Positions 1-8,477 are shown, counted from the first letter of the stretch. The stretch: 49,773 nucleotides of DNA from Porphyromonas sp. (GCF_030529325.1 NZ_JAUMXC010000013.1:1-49773), one strand, 5' to 3'. Made by a program: numbers and translations. Notes: generated by a model from the letters alone, not told the origin.

Positions 1-60
1 CCTCTCACTCTCAATCACTTGCCCTCCATCTGCTCTCCAATGCCCTTTTCTCGAATAGTT

Positions 61-120
61 GTTGTCTAACTTGATGAATTAAGTTGTCTAACTTGACGTC
101 TCAAGTTAGACAACCTTTTT
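61..120 (+). repeat. Three-arm palindromic intergenic repeat, copy 1
   Basis: Two left arms of the form GTTGTCTAACTTGA (61-74 and 83-96) lie exactly 22 nt apart. The second is followed by a 4-nt loop (97-100) and a perfectly complementary 14-nt right arm (101-114), then CTTTTTT. The second hairpin has the form of an intrinsic terminator for plus-strand transcription arriving from the left, and the first arm could pair with the same right arm instead. Three further copies occur at 16392, 31474 and 40795. The role is unknown; the structure is seen directly. Confidence 0.85.
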
Positions 121-132
121 TGGGAGGAAAAA

Positions 133-177
133 AGAACCCCCGAGAGCATGCTTAAAAGCACAGCACTCGGGGGTTCT
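133..177 (-). terminator. 12-bp inverted repeat, probable minus-strand terminator
   Basis: Arms 133-144 and 166-177 (AGAACCCCCGAG / CTCGGGGGTTCT) are perfectly complementary with a 21-nt loop. Six A residues before the left arm become a T-run after the hairpin on the minus strand, so it would stop minus-strand transcription. No minus-strand gene is seen to the right, so it may work both ways or act as a leader structure. Confidence 0.5.
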
Positions 178-324
178 ATCATTGCAAGTCCGTTTTTATC
201 TTTCACTGTCTATATCAAAGACGGATGAAGACTCTGTTTTCTATCATTCGGGGCAAAGTTTTTGCAAGTCGGTGATTGATGGGATGGATTATTTTTCCAA
301 TCTTCGTGCAAAAATCACACAGAG

Positions 325-699
325 ATGAAGCGAATAGAAGTCGTTGCGGCCATCATCAGAGACGGAGATATGTATCTCGCCACACAGCGAAAGGGTGGAG
401 AGTGGGATGGGTATTGGGAGTTCCCTGGCGGAAAGATCGAAGCCGGAGAGACGCATCAAGAGGCCCTCCTGCGGGAGATCCGCGAAGAACTTGATGTCCT
501 CATCAATATCGGCGACAGGCTCTGCACCGTGGAGTACGACTATCCGACGTTTCACCTCACGATGCACTGCTACCTCTGCGCATTGTCGGAGGGAGAGCCC
601 AAGCTGTCGGATCACAAAGCCATGCGAAAACTAAAGGCCTCCGAGCTGCATACCCTGACATGGCTCCCTGCCGATATCGAAGTGGTTGCACATCTTTAG
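325..699 (+). CDS. mutT: MutT-type NUDIX hydrolase (8-oxo-dGTP diphosphatase-like)
   Basis: A 124-residue single-domain NUDIX protein. The NUDIX box is clear: G36, E42 and the R50-E-I-R-E-E-L helix match GX5EX7REUXEEXGU, and the fold context WEFPGGKIEAGE is typical of MutT. Members hydrolyse 8-oxo-dGTP or related nucleotides in the cytoplasm and so prevent mutation. The length equals small MutT proteins, and there is no C-terminal MutY-like part. It stands alone between intergenic repeats, with no clear operon partner. The family call is firm, but the exact substrate is inferred, since many small NUDIX enzymes look alike. Confidence 0.88.
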   Translation: MKRIEVVAAIIRDGDMYLATQRKGGEWDGYWEFPGGKIEAGETHQEALLREIREELDVLINIGDRLCTVEYDYPTFHLTMHCYLCALSEGEPKLSDHKAMRKLKASELHTLTWLPADIEVVAHL

Positions 700-778
700 G
701 AAAGGGAATGCTTTTGCCCTACTAAAAAACGCGTCTGAGTGGACTTTTCAAAGTCTGCATATAATTTAACAAAAGGCT

Positions 779-807
779 TTGCGTACAAAAAAATATGCCT
801 ATATTCG
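779..807 (+). promoter_or_regulatory. Bacteroidota-type promoter (TTG-N18-TATATTCG)
   Basis: TTG at 779-781 and TATATTCG at 800-807 are spaced 18 nt, matching the Bacteroidota -33/-7 pattern except that the -7 box ends TTCG rather than TTTG. It lies about 30 nt before the start at 840. Confidence 0.5.
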
Positions 808-839
808 CGGAGCATTAACCGAAATAAAATCGACATATT

Positions 840-1202
840 ATGTTTTCTAAGCACCATCAACTTTTGTCCAAAGTAAGCATAGTCTTTTTGGCTCTATTGA
901 TCTTCACGAATATCGTATACTTTGAAGCTTCGTACACATCCCAAACGATATGGATAATGCTCATAATATATGCAATCCAGACAATGCTCTTGCGAGGAGA
1001 TAAATGCACTTTGAGGAGCTTTAGTATCGTCATGTCTCTTGTTTGTGCAGCATCCATAGGACTGGGCTTATATTGGTATTCCATAGGGGATATGTCGGGA
1101 GCAAAGAGTGCCGCCGGAAGCCTTGTGTCAATGGGGGCATTAACCCTCCTTGAAATCATCGCCTTCAAGAAAAGACACGAGACTGCAGAGGAAATCCTCT
1201 AA
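840..1202 (+). CDS. Small four-helix membrane protein, function unknown
   Basis: A 120-residue protein with about four hydrophobic stretches (roughly residues 12-30, 36-50, 60-78 and 88-110) and a charged C-terminus (KKRHETAEEIL). It has no motif I recognise. It resembles the many small integral inner-membrane proteins of Bacteroidota. It is monocistronic, with its own promoter at 779 and a terminator at 1233. The start ATG is the only sensible one after the promoter. Function is not assigned. Confidence 0.65.
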   Translation: MFSKHHQLLSKVSIVFLALLIFTNIVYFEASYTSQTIWIMLIIYAIQTMLLRGDKCTLRSFSIVMSLVCAASIGLGLYWYSIGDMSGAKSAAGSLVSMGALTLLEIIAFKKRHETAEEIL

Positions 1203-1232
1203 GAGTCAACCAAATACTCAGCACAACATCAA

Positions 1233-1273
1233 AAGGACTGCTTCTCTGTAAGGGGAATGCAGTCCTTGTTTTT
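1233..1273 (+). terminator. Intrinsic terminator
   Basis: Arms AAGGACTGC (1233-1241) and GCAGTCCTT (1259-1267) are followed by GTTTTTTG, about 30 nt after the stop of the small membrane protein. Confidence 0.75.
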
Positions 1274-1321
1274 TGAAGAAAACAGATGTCATCGGTTGGT
1301 GCTGAAACCGACAAAAAGGTA

Positions 1322-1548
1322 AATTACGACACTTGAAGGTCTCGAAGCTGTGCGCATACATCCTGCGATGCACCTCGGAAGCATCAGCAAAAAAGGTCTG
1401 CACCAACTCGTGCATAAGGATATGGCATAGTGTCCCGGCTATATTGAAGCGGTGATAGTCTCCAATCTCATTCGCAAAGGCTCTCTAAAAGGGATGATAA
1501 TATCGGGGTACGTATCTCCATTATGACAACATCGGCTACGTCTTGTCT
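1322..1548 (+). pseudogene. Decayed duplicate of the 5' part of gyrB
   Basis: Bases 1322-1420 align without gaps to the start of the real gyrB (from about 6429). About four of five bases match by eye, mostly transitions, and the reading still gives LEGLEAVRIHPAMHLGSISK against LEGLEAVRMRPAMYIGDISE. A weaker match continues to about 1548, where ISIxDNxGY lines up with the Bergerat motif ISVHDNGRG. Frames are broken by stops (TAG near 1429), so no protein is made. It is a relic of an old local duplication about 5 kb upstream of its parent; parE origin is less likely given the match. Confidence 0.8.
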
Positions 1549-1927
1549 CCAAATTTATCGGGACCAACCGGCAATAACCCCTATCAATCTCACTGTATAA
1601 TCGTCAAAGATACAGGCAAACAAGAGTATCACTACCATAAATCGGCAGTCTTCATTTGAAGCCGATAAAACTTCTGATCTGTAGCATATAGGGACAGTGT
1701 CGCATACCCTGATACTGTTTTGAAAACACTAAACTCAAGTTGTTGGTAAAAATAGGAGTATAGGAAACCCAATACGATTACACCACTGCAAATGGGATTG
1801 CGAATAAAATGCAATCGAAAACCCGGGTAAAGTGATCATAGAGAGTGGGCGCGTACCAGTGTTCAAAGAAGACCGGACAAAGATGAGCGCCCCAAAAGAC
1901 CCTTACAATCCGGTAGAACATGAGTAA
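1549..1927 (+). pseudogene. Remnant of a second GLPGLI-family gene
   Basis: Bases 1808-1927 read as a 39-residue tail ending at TAA 1925-1927 that matches the C-terminus of the intact GLPGLI protein at 2329-3216 at about 24 of 39 positions, for example NAIEN..K.I.ESGR..V.KEDR and PYNP.E.E. Upstream, 1549-1807 contains stops and frame breaks; a stretch reading VKDTGKQEYHYHK may be the part after the GLPGLI motif, but this is weak. The tail is clear, the 5' boundary is a guess. It indicates that the peptide/GLPGLI cassette once existed in tandem here. Confidence 0.72.
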
Positions 1928-2033
1928 CTAACCGCATGATAAAAAGTGACCTGATTCTTTAATGTAGATCGAATTGGTATTGTGTTAAGGTTGGATGCCC
2001 ATATCCAAGATTTAAACATTATATAACATTTCC

Positions 2034-2067
2034 TTGCTTACAAGCATATGTTTTATTAGTATGTTTG
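2034..2067 (+). promoter_or_regulatory. Bacteroidota-type promoter of the peptide/GLPGLI cassette
   Basis: The -7 box TATGTTTG at 2060-2067 matches TAnnTTTG exactly. TTG at 2034-2036 lies 23 nt upstream, slightly longer than usual. The start of the small peptide gene is 40 nt downstream. Confidence 0.5.
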
Positions 2068-2106
2068 CAAAACATTAATCTATAACTAATGTTAATTTTA
2101 TTTTCT

Positions 2107-2297
2107 ATGAAAAAGACAATCATTACTTTAGCGATTGCCTTGGTTGCAATTGTCGGGATTGCGGCTTCCAAGCCTTCCCAAATTGTTACATCTTGTGGAA
2201 AAGTTGTTATACTTATTCCGGGATGTATAAAGACATGAAAGAATATCTCCAAGTTCTCAAGGAAGTCGATGAAGCTTATTGTGGTGGAGGCATATAG
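2107..2297 (+). pseudogene. Small secreted Cys-containing peptide, frameshifted at an A-run
   Basis: Starting at ATG 2107, a lysine start and hydrophobic signal segment (MKKTIITLAIALVAIVGIAA) lead into SKPSQIVTSCGK, after which this frame stops at 2238 (43 residues). Restoring a single A in the run at about 2199-2202 joins it to the frame that reads SCYTYSGMYKDMKEYL and ends ...DEAYCGGGI at TAG 2295-2297, giving a 63-residue precursor with three cysteines after the signal. The continuous sense of the second frame argues that the two halves are one gene. It may be a true mutation, a phase-variable site or a sequencing slip. It is the first gene of a cassette with the GLPGLI gene 31 nt downstream. 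Function unknown; small peptides of this kind are typical partners of envelope genes in Bacteroidota, but that role is inference. Confidence 0.6.
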
Positions 2298-2328
2298 TAT
2301 TTATTTTTATATCTGCATATAATATATC

Positions 2329-3216
2329 GTGAAGAGGTTTTATTTATTCCCCTTGGTCATCATTATTCACATTCTATGTTTCAGAGGAGCCTTGGCCCAG
2401 TATCCCCGTATAGAGGATCCCTCTACTGTGAACTCCATACCAAATGACACTGTCAAAAAAGAAGTATTAGACTACACTCAATGGCGAATTTACTACGACT
2501 ATACAATCAAAAAAAAAGCTAATGATCCTTACTCTATACGTAACACTATTGCATTGCTACAAATAGGACAACGGGCGACTGTATTTCGGGATTATCACAG
2601 CTTCCGTACAGACTCTATGCTCGATGTCAATGCCAAAGCAAAAAGGCTTCCGTCTGAGTATATCAATGAGCTTCTCAAAGAAAATCATAAGTCTCAGTTT
2701 GCCCATGTTGTGGCGTATGATCGTCGCACAAAGGGATGGACTGAGCAACAATCTGTACCTTCTGAGATGAGGAGCAGGTATAGTGAGGCCTCTATTCCAA
2801 TGGCATGGACAACTGTGAAAGGTGATACTCTGATCGCCGAGTATAAGTGCCACAAAGCAGTTGCTAAATATAGAGGGCGAGACTACATCGCCTGGTACAC
2901 CGAAGAGATTAATATGCCGTACGGCCCATATAAATTTTATGGGCTGCCCGGATTAGTCATGAAGGTCGAGGATACTCTTGGTCATCATGTGTTTACGTTT
3001 AGGGGGATGGAGCAAGTAAAGAAGTATGAGCCGATCTATATAAATTCATCCAACCTTGTCATAAGAGACAGAGAGACTCACCGAAAGATTCTCAGAAATG
3101 CAATCGAAAATCTCAGTAAAACGATTACCGAGAGTGGTCGTATACAAGTCTCCAAAGAGGATAGAGCAAGCCTCAACGCAAAAAAAACGCCTTACAACCC
3201 CATAGAGCTTGAGTAA
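2329..3216 (+). CDS. GLPGLI family protein (exported)
   Basis: A 295-residue exported protein whose signal peptide is residues 1-23 (ending ALA-Q). The naming motif of the family, here FYGLPGLV, is at residues 203-210, preceded by the typical block YKCHKAVAKYRGRDYIAWYT (172-191) and GPYKF. The start codon is GTG; no in-frame ATG lies close upstream. The biochemical role of GLPGLI proteins is not established; they are periplasmic or envelope proteins of Bacteroidota, often beside large TonB-receptor-like barrels, as here (the next gene starts within 10 nt). A decayed copy of its tail lies at 1808-1927. The family call is firm, function open. Confidence 0.88.
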   Translation: MKRFYLFPLVIIIHILCFRGALAQYPRIEDPSTVNSIPNDTVKKEVLDYTQWRIYYDYTIKKKANDPYSIRNTIALLQIGQRATVFRDYHSFRTDSMLDVNAKAKRLPSEYINELLKENHKSQFAHVVAYDRRTKGWTEQQSVPSEMRSRYSEASIPMAWTTVKGDTLIAEYKCHKAVAKYRGRDYIAWYTEEINMPYGPYKFYGLPGLVMKVEDTLGHHVFTFRGMEQVKKYEPIYINSSNLVIRDRETHRKILRNAIENLSKTITESGRIQVSKEDRASLNAKKTPYNPIELE

Positions 3217-3224
3217 CTCTTGTG

Positions 3225-5816
3225 ATGAGGTTGAAAGTCATCCTCCTTATGCTCCTCCTATTGGGGAGTAATACGACCTTTTGGGCGCAGACTGCAACGG
3301 AAGGATCCCTCAAAGTCACTGTCCTTGACGCCGGTGACAAACGCCCTGTGGCTGATGTCGTATGTCGGGTCTTGTCTGCCGAAGGGCAGATGGTGAATTA
3401 TGCCTTGACCAATGAAGAGGGGATGGTGGAACTTTCTTTGGATGGAGGTGTGGAGGTGTCTTTCTCACTCATTGATTATACCCGTTTGAAGTTGCCCATC
3501 GGCGAACTGAGACGACTCGGCGGGCGGATCGAACTGATCTCGAAACCCGAACAACTCCGCGAAGTGCAGGTAAATGCACCCCCTATAAAACTCGAAGGGG
3601 ACACGCTCAAGTACAATGCCGGCTCATTCGTCAGTAAAGGAGATAAGTACCTTGAGGACTTGTTGCGCAAGCTCCCCGGCATCACGATCTCGAAAACGGG
3701 ACACATATCCTACCAAGGCGAGCCTATCAGTAAGTTCTACATCGAGGGGCAAGACCTCCTCGGGCATCGTTACAACCAAGCTACACGCAATATGTCTGTC
3801 GAAGCAGTGGCGCAGGTGCAGGTGCTCGAAAATCATCAGAATGTGCGTGCCCTCAAAGGGAAGGTCTTCACGGACAAAGCAGCCCTCAATATCAAGCTCA
3901 AGGACTCATACAAGGTACGCCCTTTCGGCGAAGTGGCCATCGGTGGTGGAGTTGCTCCCGAGATCTGGAGCAACAGGCTCTTCACCGCCATCATAGGTCG
4001 GACAAACCAGATGATGATCACAGGAAAGATGAACAATAGCGGTACTGACCTCTCGAGCGATAATATCGAACACTTCGACCTCCTCAACAGCGATCTTCAT
4101 ATACCGGCACCCGAAACTTTCGTTTCGCAAAAGTCGATAAACGCACTACCAGACTTCGAAGAGCGCTTTCTCTTTAACAACGCCAAGGTCTGGAGCATCA
4201 ACGGTCTCCGGCGCACAGGAGAGACCTCTCACATCCGACTGAACCTCTCGGGCTATGCCGACAGGATCTACCGTGAGGACCGTAGTATCAACAAGTACGG
4301 TGGTCCGATGCCGGTCGAGGTCGATGAACGCAATCGCTTGCTGAACAAGACAGAGTCCTACAACGGCGCAATCTTTTACGAACTCAACTCTGATAAGACT
4401 TTCCTATCCAATGAACTCTCCGGGGTGCTATCCTCCGACAGGCAGGAGCGTGAAGTCCTTTCGCACGCTACATCGGAGATCCGCCAAGCCTCGGACTTCG
4501 CTCCCCGTCATGTCCAAAACACTTTCAATGCGACATTCACCCTTGGAGATCAGGTCTTCGTCATCAAGTCTCGCACCCGCTATCATCATGATTACGAGCA
4601 CCTTGACTTCATCACCGACAAGTCGCCAAACGCTACGAGACAAGAGCTCAAACGGCACTCGTGGGTTAGTCGTAACTTCCTCAACACTTCCGTCCCTCTT
4701 TGGGGGAGACATAGGGTGGGTGTGGAAGCCTTCTTCAACCTTGTCAGTCGTGACTTCGAGAGTGTTGTCAGTGCTGAGCCGAAGGGTAATACATCTTTCG
4801 GAGAGATCGAGGCCGGAGTGTCTCCTTCTTACAGATGGAAGTATGCCAATTCGGCCCTGTCGTTTTCCGTACCATTGGGCTACATCTCCACGCGATTGGA
4901 TATGGGAGAGGAGAAGGAGAAGCGAGAATATTGGTTTATGATGCCTGAAGTAGACTATCACCACCGCATCGGAAGTCTGTGGCAAGCTTCGGCAAGGGCT
5001 TCATTCCGCCGATCGGGTAGCTACGAGTCTTTCTACGCACCCGGAGCTCTGTACCGCGACTACCGTAGCCTCCACCGACCCTTACCTTTGTTACGAGTGA
5101 ATAGTTCGACCTCTATCTCTTCGACCTTACGTTACAAGGATCTTGCCGAAATGTTATTCGGACACTTCCTGCTCACCTACACGGCACGACACAAGGAGGC
5201 TTACAACGATGTTCACCACGAGCAGGAGCAGTCCACGACGAAAGCCATCCGCAATTCACACCTCTCCCACAGTGTTTTTGTGCTCATGTCGATCGACAAG
5301 ACATTCACCGACATAGGTCTCGGAGTCAGAGGCTCGCTCGACTACAACTTTAATAAGATGCCCGTCTCCCGTGCTTCCAAACGCTTCAATATGTCTGCTC
5401 ACATGCTGATACCCGGTATGGAAGTTACGTTCCGCAAGTGGGAAAACTCGATATTCAGTTATACCCTCATGTCGCCCATCTTTCGCGAGTTCAGCCCGTA
5501 CAGCCCCAAGGGGTTCAACATGCAGTTGCGCCAAGTCTTCTACACCTCTTTCGGCATCGGAGAAAAGTGGCATGGCGGTGCCAAATGGCAACACACCATA
5601 TCCAAAGGGCTTGGTGACAATCATGAGCACCACCACTTCTGTGATGCCTACCTCACCTATACTCCCACCCGCCGTGTAGATCTCAGCCTGAAGGTCACCA
5701 ACCTCTTCAACCACAACCGCTACTCATCCTCGGAGATCAATGACATCGACTACTACTCCTACGAAGTCATCCTCCGCCCGAGAGAATTTCTCCTCTCGTG
5801 CCTCTTCCGCTTCTGA
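3225..5816 (+). CDS. Outer-membrane beta-barrel protein, TonB-receptor-like, GLPGLI-associated
   Basis: About 863 residues. The signal peptide ends near AQ (about residue 22). Residues 25-105 form a carboxypeptidase-regulatory-like beta-sandwich (GSLKVTVLDAGDKRPVADV). Residues 115-215 resemble a plug (LEDLLRKLPGITISKTGHIS, then QVQVLENHQNVRALKGK). The rest is a long alternating barrel that ends in the aromatic LLSCLFRF expected of BAM substrates. It lacks a recognisable TonB box. The ATG at 3225 was preferred to the GTG at 3222. It lies 8 nt behind the GLPGLI gene and is surely co-transcribed. The pairing suggests that the two proteins handle the same substrate, perhaps the small peptide encoded at 2107, but this is inference. 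Confidence 0.85.
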   Translation: MRLKVILLMLLLLGSNTTFWAQTATEGSLKVTVLDAGDKRPVADVVCRVLSAEGQMVNYALTNEEGMVELSLDGGVEVSFSLIDYTRLKLPIGELRRLGGRIELISKPEQLREVQVNAPPIKLEGDTLKYNAGSFVSKGDKYLEDLLRKLPGITISKTGHISYQGEPISKFYIEGQDLLGHRYNQATRNMSVEAVAQVQVLENHQNVRALKGKVFTDKAALNIKLKDSYKVRPFGEVAIGGGVAPEIWSNRLFTAIIGRTNQMMITGKMNNSGTDLSSDNIEHFDLLNSDLHIPAPETFVSQKSINALPDFEERFLFNNAKVWSINGLRRTGETSHIRLNLSGYADRIYREDRSINKYGGPMPVEVDERNRLLNKTESYNGAIFYELNSDKTFLSNELSGVLSSDRQEREVLSHATSEIRQASDFAPRHVQNTFNATFTLGDQVFVIKSRTRYHHDYEHLDFITDKSPNATRQELKRHSWVSRNFLNTSVPLWGRHRVGVEAFFNLVSRDFESVVSAEPKGNTSFGEIEAGVSPSYRWKYANSALSFSVPLGYISTRLDMGEEKEKREYWFMMPEVDYHHRIGSLWQASARASFRRSGSYESFYAPGALYRDYRSLHRPLPLLRVNSSTSISSTLRYKDLAEMLFGHFLLTYTARHKEAYNDVHHEQEQSTTKAIRNSHLSHSVFVLMSIDKTFTDIGLGVRGSLDYNFNKMPVSRASKRFNMSAHMLIPGMEVTFRKWENSIFSYTLMSPIFREFSPYSPKGFNMQLRQVFYTSFGIGEKWHGGAKWQHTISKGLGDNHEHHHFCDAYLTYTPTRRVDLSLKVTNLFNHNRYSSSEINDIDYYSYEVILRPREFLLSCLFRF

Positions 5817-6294
5817 TATATGTGGAGGAGTAGGGCATTCTTTTGTCACTGATGGACTTGCTTGGTATGCCGGCGGCGATCTGAAGAAAACAAATATCCG
5901 TACCACTGCAGACTTGAACTACCAGCGGAGCCGGATGGTTATCGCCTTGCATCCCATTGATGATGAAAACGTTGAGTATCAATAACCGTTCCTTGGGGAA
6001 AGTGCCCTGAATAAACATAGATTATTTTACCACATAGCCGATGAGAACTCTCTGCCTCTTCGTTACAAGGTCCACAAAACAGCAGGAGTGGGGAAAGACT
6101 ATAAAGCCAATAGTTTCTTATTCCATTGTCTTTTGGTGATCTCTGTTTGTCCTGCTTGATCCATAATGTTATTTTTGAGGCTGTTGCGCTGCAATGACAC
6201 AAAAAAACATGATACAAAAATCTCCCCCTTCGAGTGGTTCCAAAAACGACAAAAAGCCCTCAAAACAGCAAGCAAAAAAGTCAGAAAAAAACTG
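5817..6294. other. Gene-free stretch with possible coding relic
   Basis: No intact gene. From about 5853 to 5985 one plus frame reads sense-like (WYAGGDLKKTNIRTTADLNY and then ALHPIDDENVEYQ before TAA 5983-5985), and another frame near 6037-6110 reads ADENSLPLRYKVHKTAG. These look like pieces of a decayed gene but match nothing I can name. The 3' part is A-rich and leads into the gyrB promoter. No terminator is evident after the barrel gene. Confidence 0.4.
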
Positions 6295-6302
6295 TATCTT
6301 TG
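6295..6302 (+). promoter_or_regulatory. gyrB promoter -7 element
   Basis: TATCTTTG at 6295-6302 is an exact TAnnTTTG box, 79 nt before the gyrB ATG. No clear TTG lies at the expected -33 position; the upstream stretch is A-rich, which could act as an UP-like element. Confidence 0.5.
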
Positions 6303-6380
6303 TTCATCATTGTGCAAGAACGGAAGCACCCTCATCCATGCAGTCGTGCAACCGGTAAATTCACTTATCAATCACATATT

Positions 6381-8336
6381 ATGAGCGAAGAAATTTTGGA
6401 GCAAAATGCTCAATATGACTCATCCAATATTACGGTACTTGAAGGTCTCGAAGCCGTGCGTATGCGTCCTGCGATGTACATCGGGGACATCAGCGAAAAG
6501 GGTCTGCATCACCTCGTGTATGAGGTCATAGACAACTCTATCGATGAGGCTATGGCGGGCTATTGTACCAACATCGAAGTGGAAATCAACGAAGACAACT
6601 CGATATCGGTACATGACAACGGCCGCGGTATCCCTGTGGACATCCACGAGAAGCAGGGTAAGTCGGCTCTCGAGGTCGTCCTCACGGTGCTCCACGCAGG
6701 GGGTAAGTTTGACAAGGGATCATACAAGGTCTCCGGAGGTCTCCACGGTGTGGGGGTTTCTTGTGTCAATGCTCTATCCACTCACCTGCGTGCAGAGGTG
6801 TACCGTGATGGCAAGATATACATGCAGGAGTACTCCAAGGGTATACCTCAGTCAGAGGTAAAGGTGATAGGAGAGACAGACAGGACGGGAACTTCGATAA
6901 CGTTCAAACCCGACAGTTCTATCTTCACAGTCACCGAGTACCAGTACAAGACCCTCGCAGACAGAATGCACGAGTTGGCATTCCTCAACGCAGGGATACG
7001 CCTCCGCATCACCGACTATCGTGTGAGGGACGAAGAGGGCAATCCTAAGACTCAGGAGTTTTATTCCGAAGAGGGATTGAGAGAGTTTGTGACTTATCTC
7101 GATGCCAGCAAAGAGCCTCTCATCGATGATGTGATCCACATCGTAACAGAGCGTCAGGGCATACCTGTGGAGGTGGCGATGACTTACAACACTTCTTACA
7201 ACGAGAATGTGTACTCGTATGTCAATAACATCAACACCATCGAAGGGGGTACGCACCTTGCGGGATTCCGCAGAGCACTCACTCGTACGCTGAAGAAATA
7301 TGCAGAGGACTCAAAGATACTTGAGAAAGAAAAGATAGAGGTCTCCGGAGATGACTTCCGTGAGGGTCTCACTGCCGTGGTATCTATCAAGGTGGCAGAG
7401 CCTCAGTTTGAAGGTCAGACCAAGACCAAACTCGGTAACTCGGAAGTAGCCGGTGCGGTGGATACAGCCGTGGGCGAAGTCCTCGCTGCTTACCTCGAAG
7501 AGCATCCCAAAGAAGCTCGCTTCATAGTAGACAAGGTTGTCCTTGCGGCGAAGGCTCGTATCGCGGCTCGCAAGGCTCGTGATATGGTACAACGCAAGGG
7601 GCCCATGTTTGGCGGTGGACTTCCGGGCAAGCTCTCGGACTGTCGCAGTCGTGATCCTCAGAAGTGTGAGATATTCCTCGTCGAGGGAGACTCTGCGGGT
7701 GGTACGGCAAAGAAGGGCCGTGACTCGATGTTCCAAGCGATCCTGCCTCTACGTGGTAAGATCCTCAACGTCGAAAAGGCTATGCACCACAAAGTCTTGG
7801 AAAACGAAGAGATCCGCGCCATGTACACGGCTCTCGGGGTAACCATCGGAACAGAGGAAGATCCCAAGGCGCTCAACATCGCCAAACTGAGATACCACAA
7901 GGTCATCATCATGACGGATGCCGACGTCGACGGTGCTCACATCGCGACACTCATCCTGACCTTCTTCTTCCGCCATATGCGTGTGCTCATAGAGCATGGT
8001 TATATCTATCTGGCTACGCCACCTCTCTACCAGTGCAAAAAGGGTGATATCAAGGAATACTGTTGGACAGATGCCGACCGTCAGGTTTTCATCGAAAAGT
8101 ATGCTGCCGGTAACGAGGGACAGGTCGTGACCCAACGTTATAAGGGTCTCGGTGAGATGGATGATGATCAGCTCTGGGAAACAACAATGGACCCTGAACA
8201 AAGATATCTCAAGCAGGTAACTATCGACAACGCCGCAGAAGCAGATAGGATATTCTCCATGTTGATGGGTGAAGATGTGGCTCCTCGCAGAGACTTCATC
8301 ACCGACAATGCCAACTACGCTCGCATCGATGCTTAA
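6381..8336 (+). CDS. gyrB: DNA gyrase subunit B
   Basis: 651 residues from ATG 6381 (MSEEILEQNAQYDSSNITV), the usual length for Bacteroidota GyrB. It is the ATPase subunit of gyrase, which with GyrA introduces negative supercoils. Visible motifs are the GHKL ATPase (DNSIDEA, HDNGRGIPV, GGLHGVGVSCVNALS), the transducer, and the TOPRIM domain (EGDSAGG, DADVDGAHI) with the C-terminal QRYKGLGEM block. An in-frame extension upstream of 6381 runs into the promoter and is not translated. A terminator with a long loop follows at 8368. A broken copy of its first part lies at 1322-1548. Confidence 0.97.
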   Translation: MSEEILEQNAQYDSSNITVLEGLEAVRMRPAMYIGDISEKGLHHLVYEVIDNSIDEAMAGYCTNIEVEINEDNSISVHDNGRGIPVDIHEKQGKSALEVVLTVLHAGGKFDKGSYKVSGGLHGVGVSCVNALSTHLRAEVYRDGKIYMQEYSKGIPQSEVKVIGETDRTGTSITFKPDSSIFTVTEYQYKTLADRMHELAFLNAGIRLRITDYRVRDEEGNPKTQEFYSEEGLREFVTYLDASKEPLIDDVIHIVTERQGIPVEVAMTYNTSYNENVYSYVNNINTIEGGTHLAGFRRALTRTLKKYAEDSKILEKEKIEVSGDDFREGLTAVVSIKVAEPQFEGQTKTKLGNSEVAGAVDTAVGEVLAAYLEEHPKEARFIVDKVVLAAKARIAARKARDMVQRKGPMFGGGLPGKLSDCRSRDPQKCEIFLVEGDSAGGTAKKGRDSMFQAILPLRGKILNVEKAMHHKVLENEEIRAMYTALGVTIGTEEDPKALNIAKLRYHKVIIMTDADVDGAHIATLILTFFFRHMRVLIEHGYIYLATPPLYQCKKGDIKEYCWTDADRQVFIEKYAAGNEGQVVTQRYKGLGEMDDDQLWETTMDPEQRYLKQVTIDNAAEADRIFSMLMGEDVAPRRDFITDNANYARIDA

Positions 8337-8367
8337 AGGATAAGTACAGAGCGAATCTAAATACATA

Positions 8368-8452
8368 AAGGGATGAAGAGTACCCTCCAAGTGTAATTGC
8401 AGAGCGATAGTTCTCAAAAACAGCGGAAGAGGCTCTTCATCCCTTTTTTCTT
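8368..8452 (+). terminator. Long-loop terminator after gyrB
   Basis: AAGGGATGAAGAG (8368-8380) and CTCTTCATCCCTT (8433-8445) pair perfectly over 13 bp around a 52-nt loop and are followed by TTTTCTTTTTT. It ends about 25 nt before the next ATG (8478), so it could also act as a leader attenuator of the peptidase gene. Confidence 0.7.
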
Positions 8453-8477
8453 TTTTCCTAAAACACAACGTACACCG

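Noticed and set aside
2019..2252. Minus-strand frame over the peptide gene
   Set aside because: It is antisense to a signal-peptide-bearing plus-strand gene with an exact promoter.
6234..6380. In-frame extension of gyrB upstream of ATG 6381
   Set aside because: It contains the promoter -7 box at 6295-6302 and A-rich leader sequence, and the known GyrB N-terminus (conserved region from MSEEI) begins at 6381.
8397..8477. In-frame extension of the C26-M19 gene
   Set aside because: It overlaps the gyrB terminator hairpin. The ATG at 8478 lies just after the T-tract.
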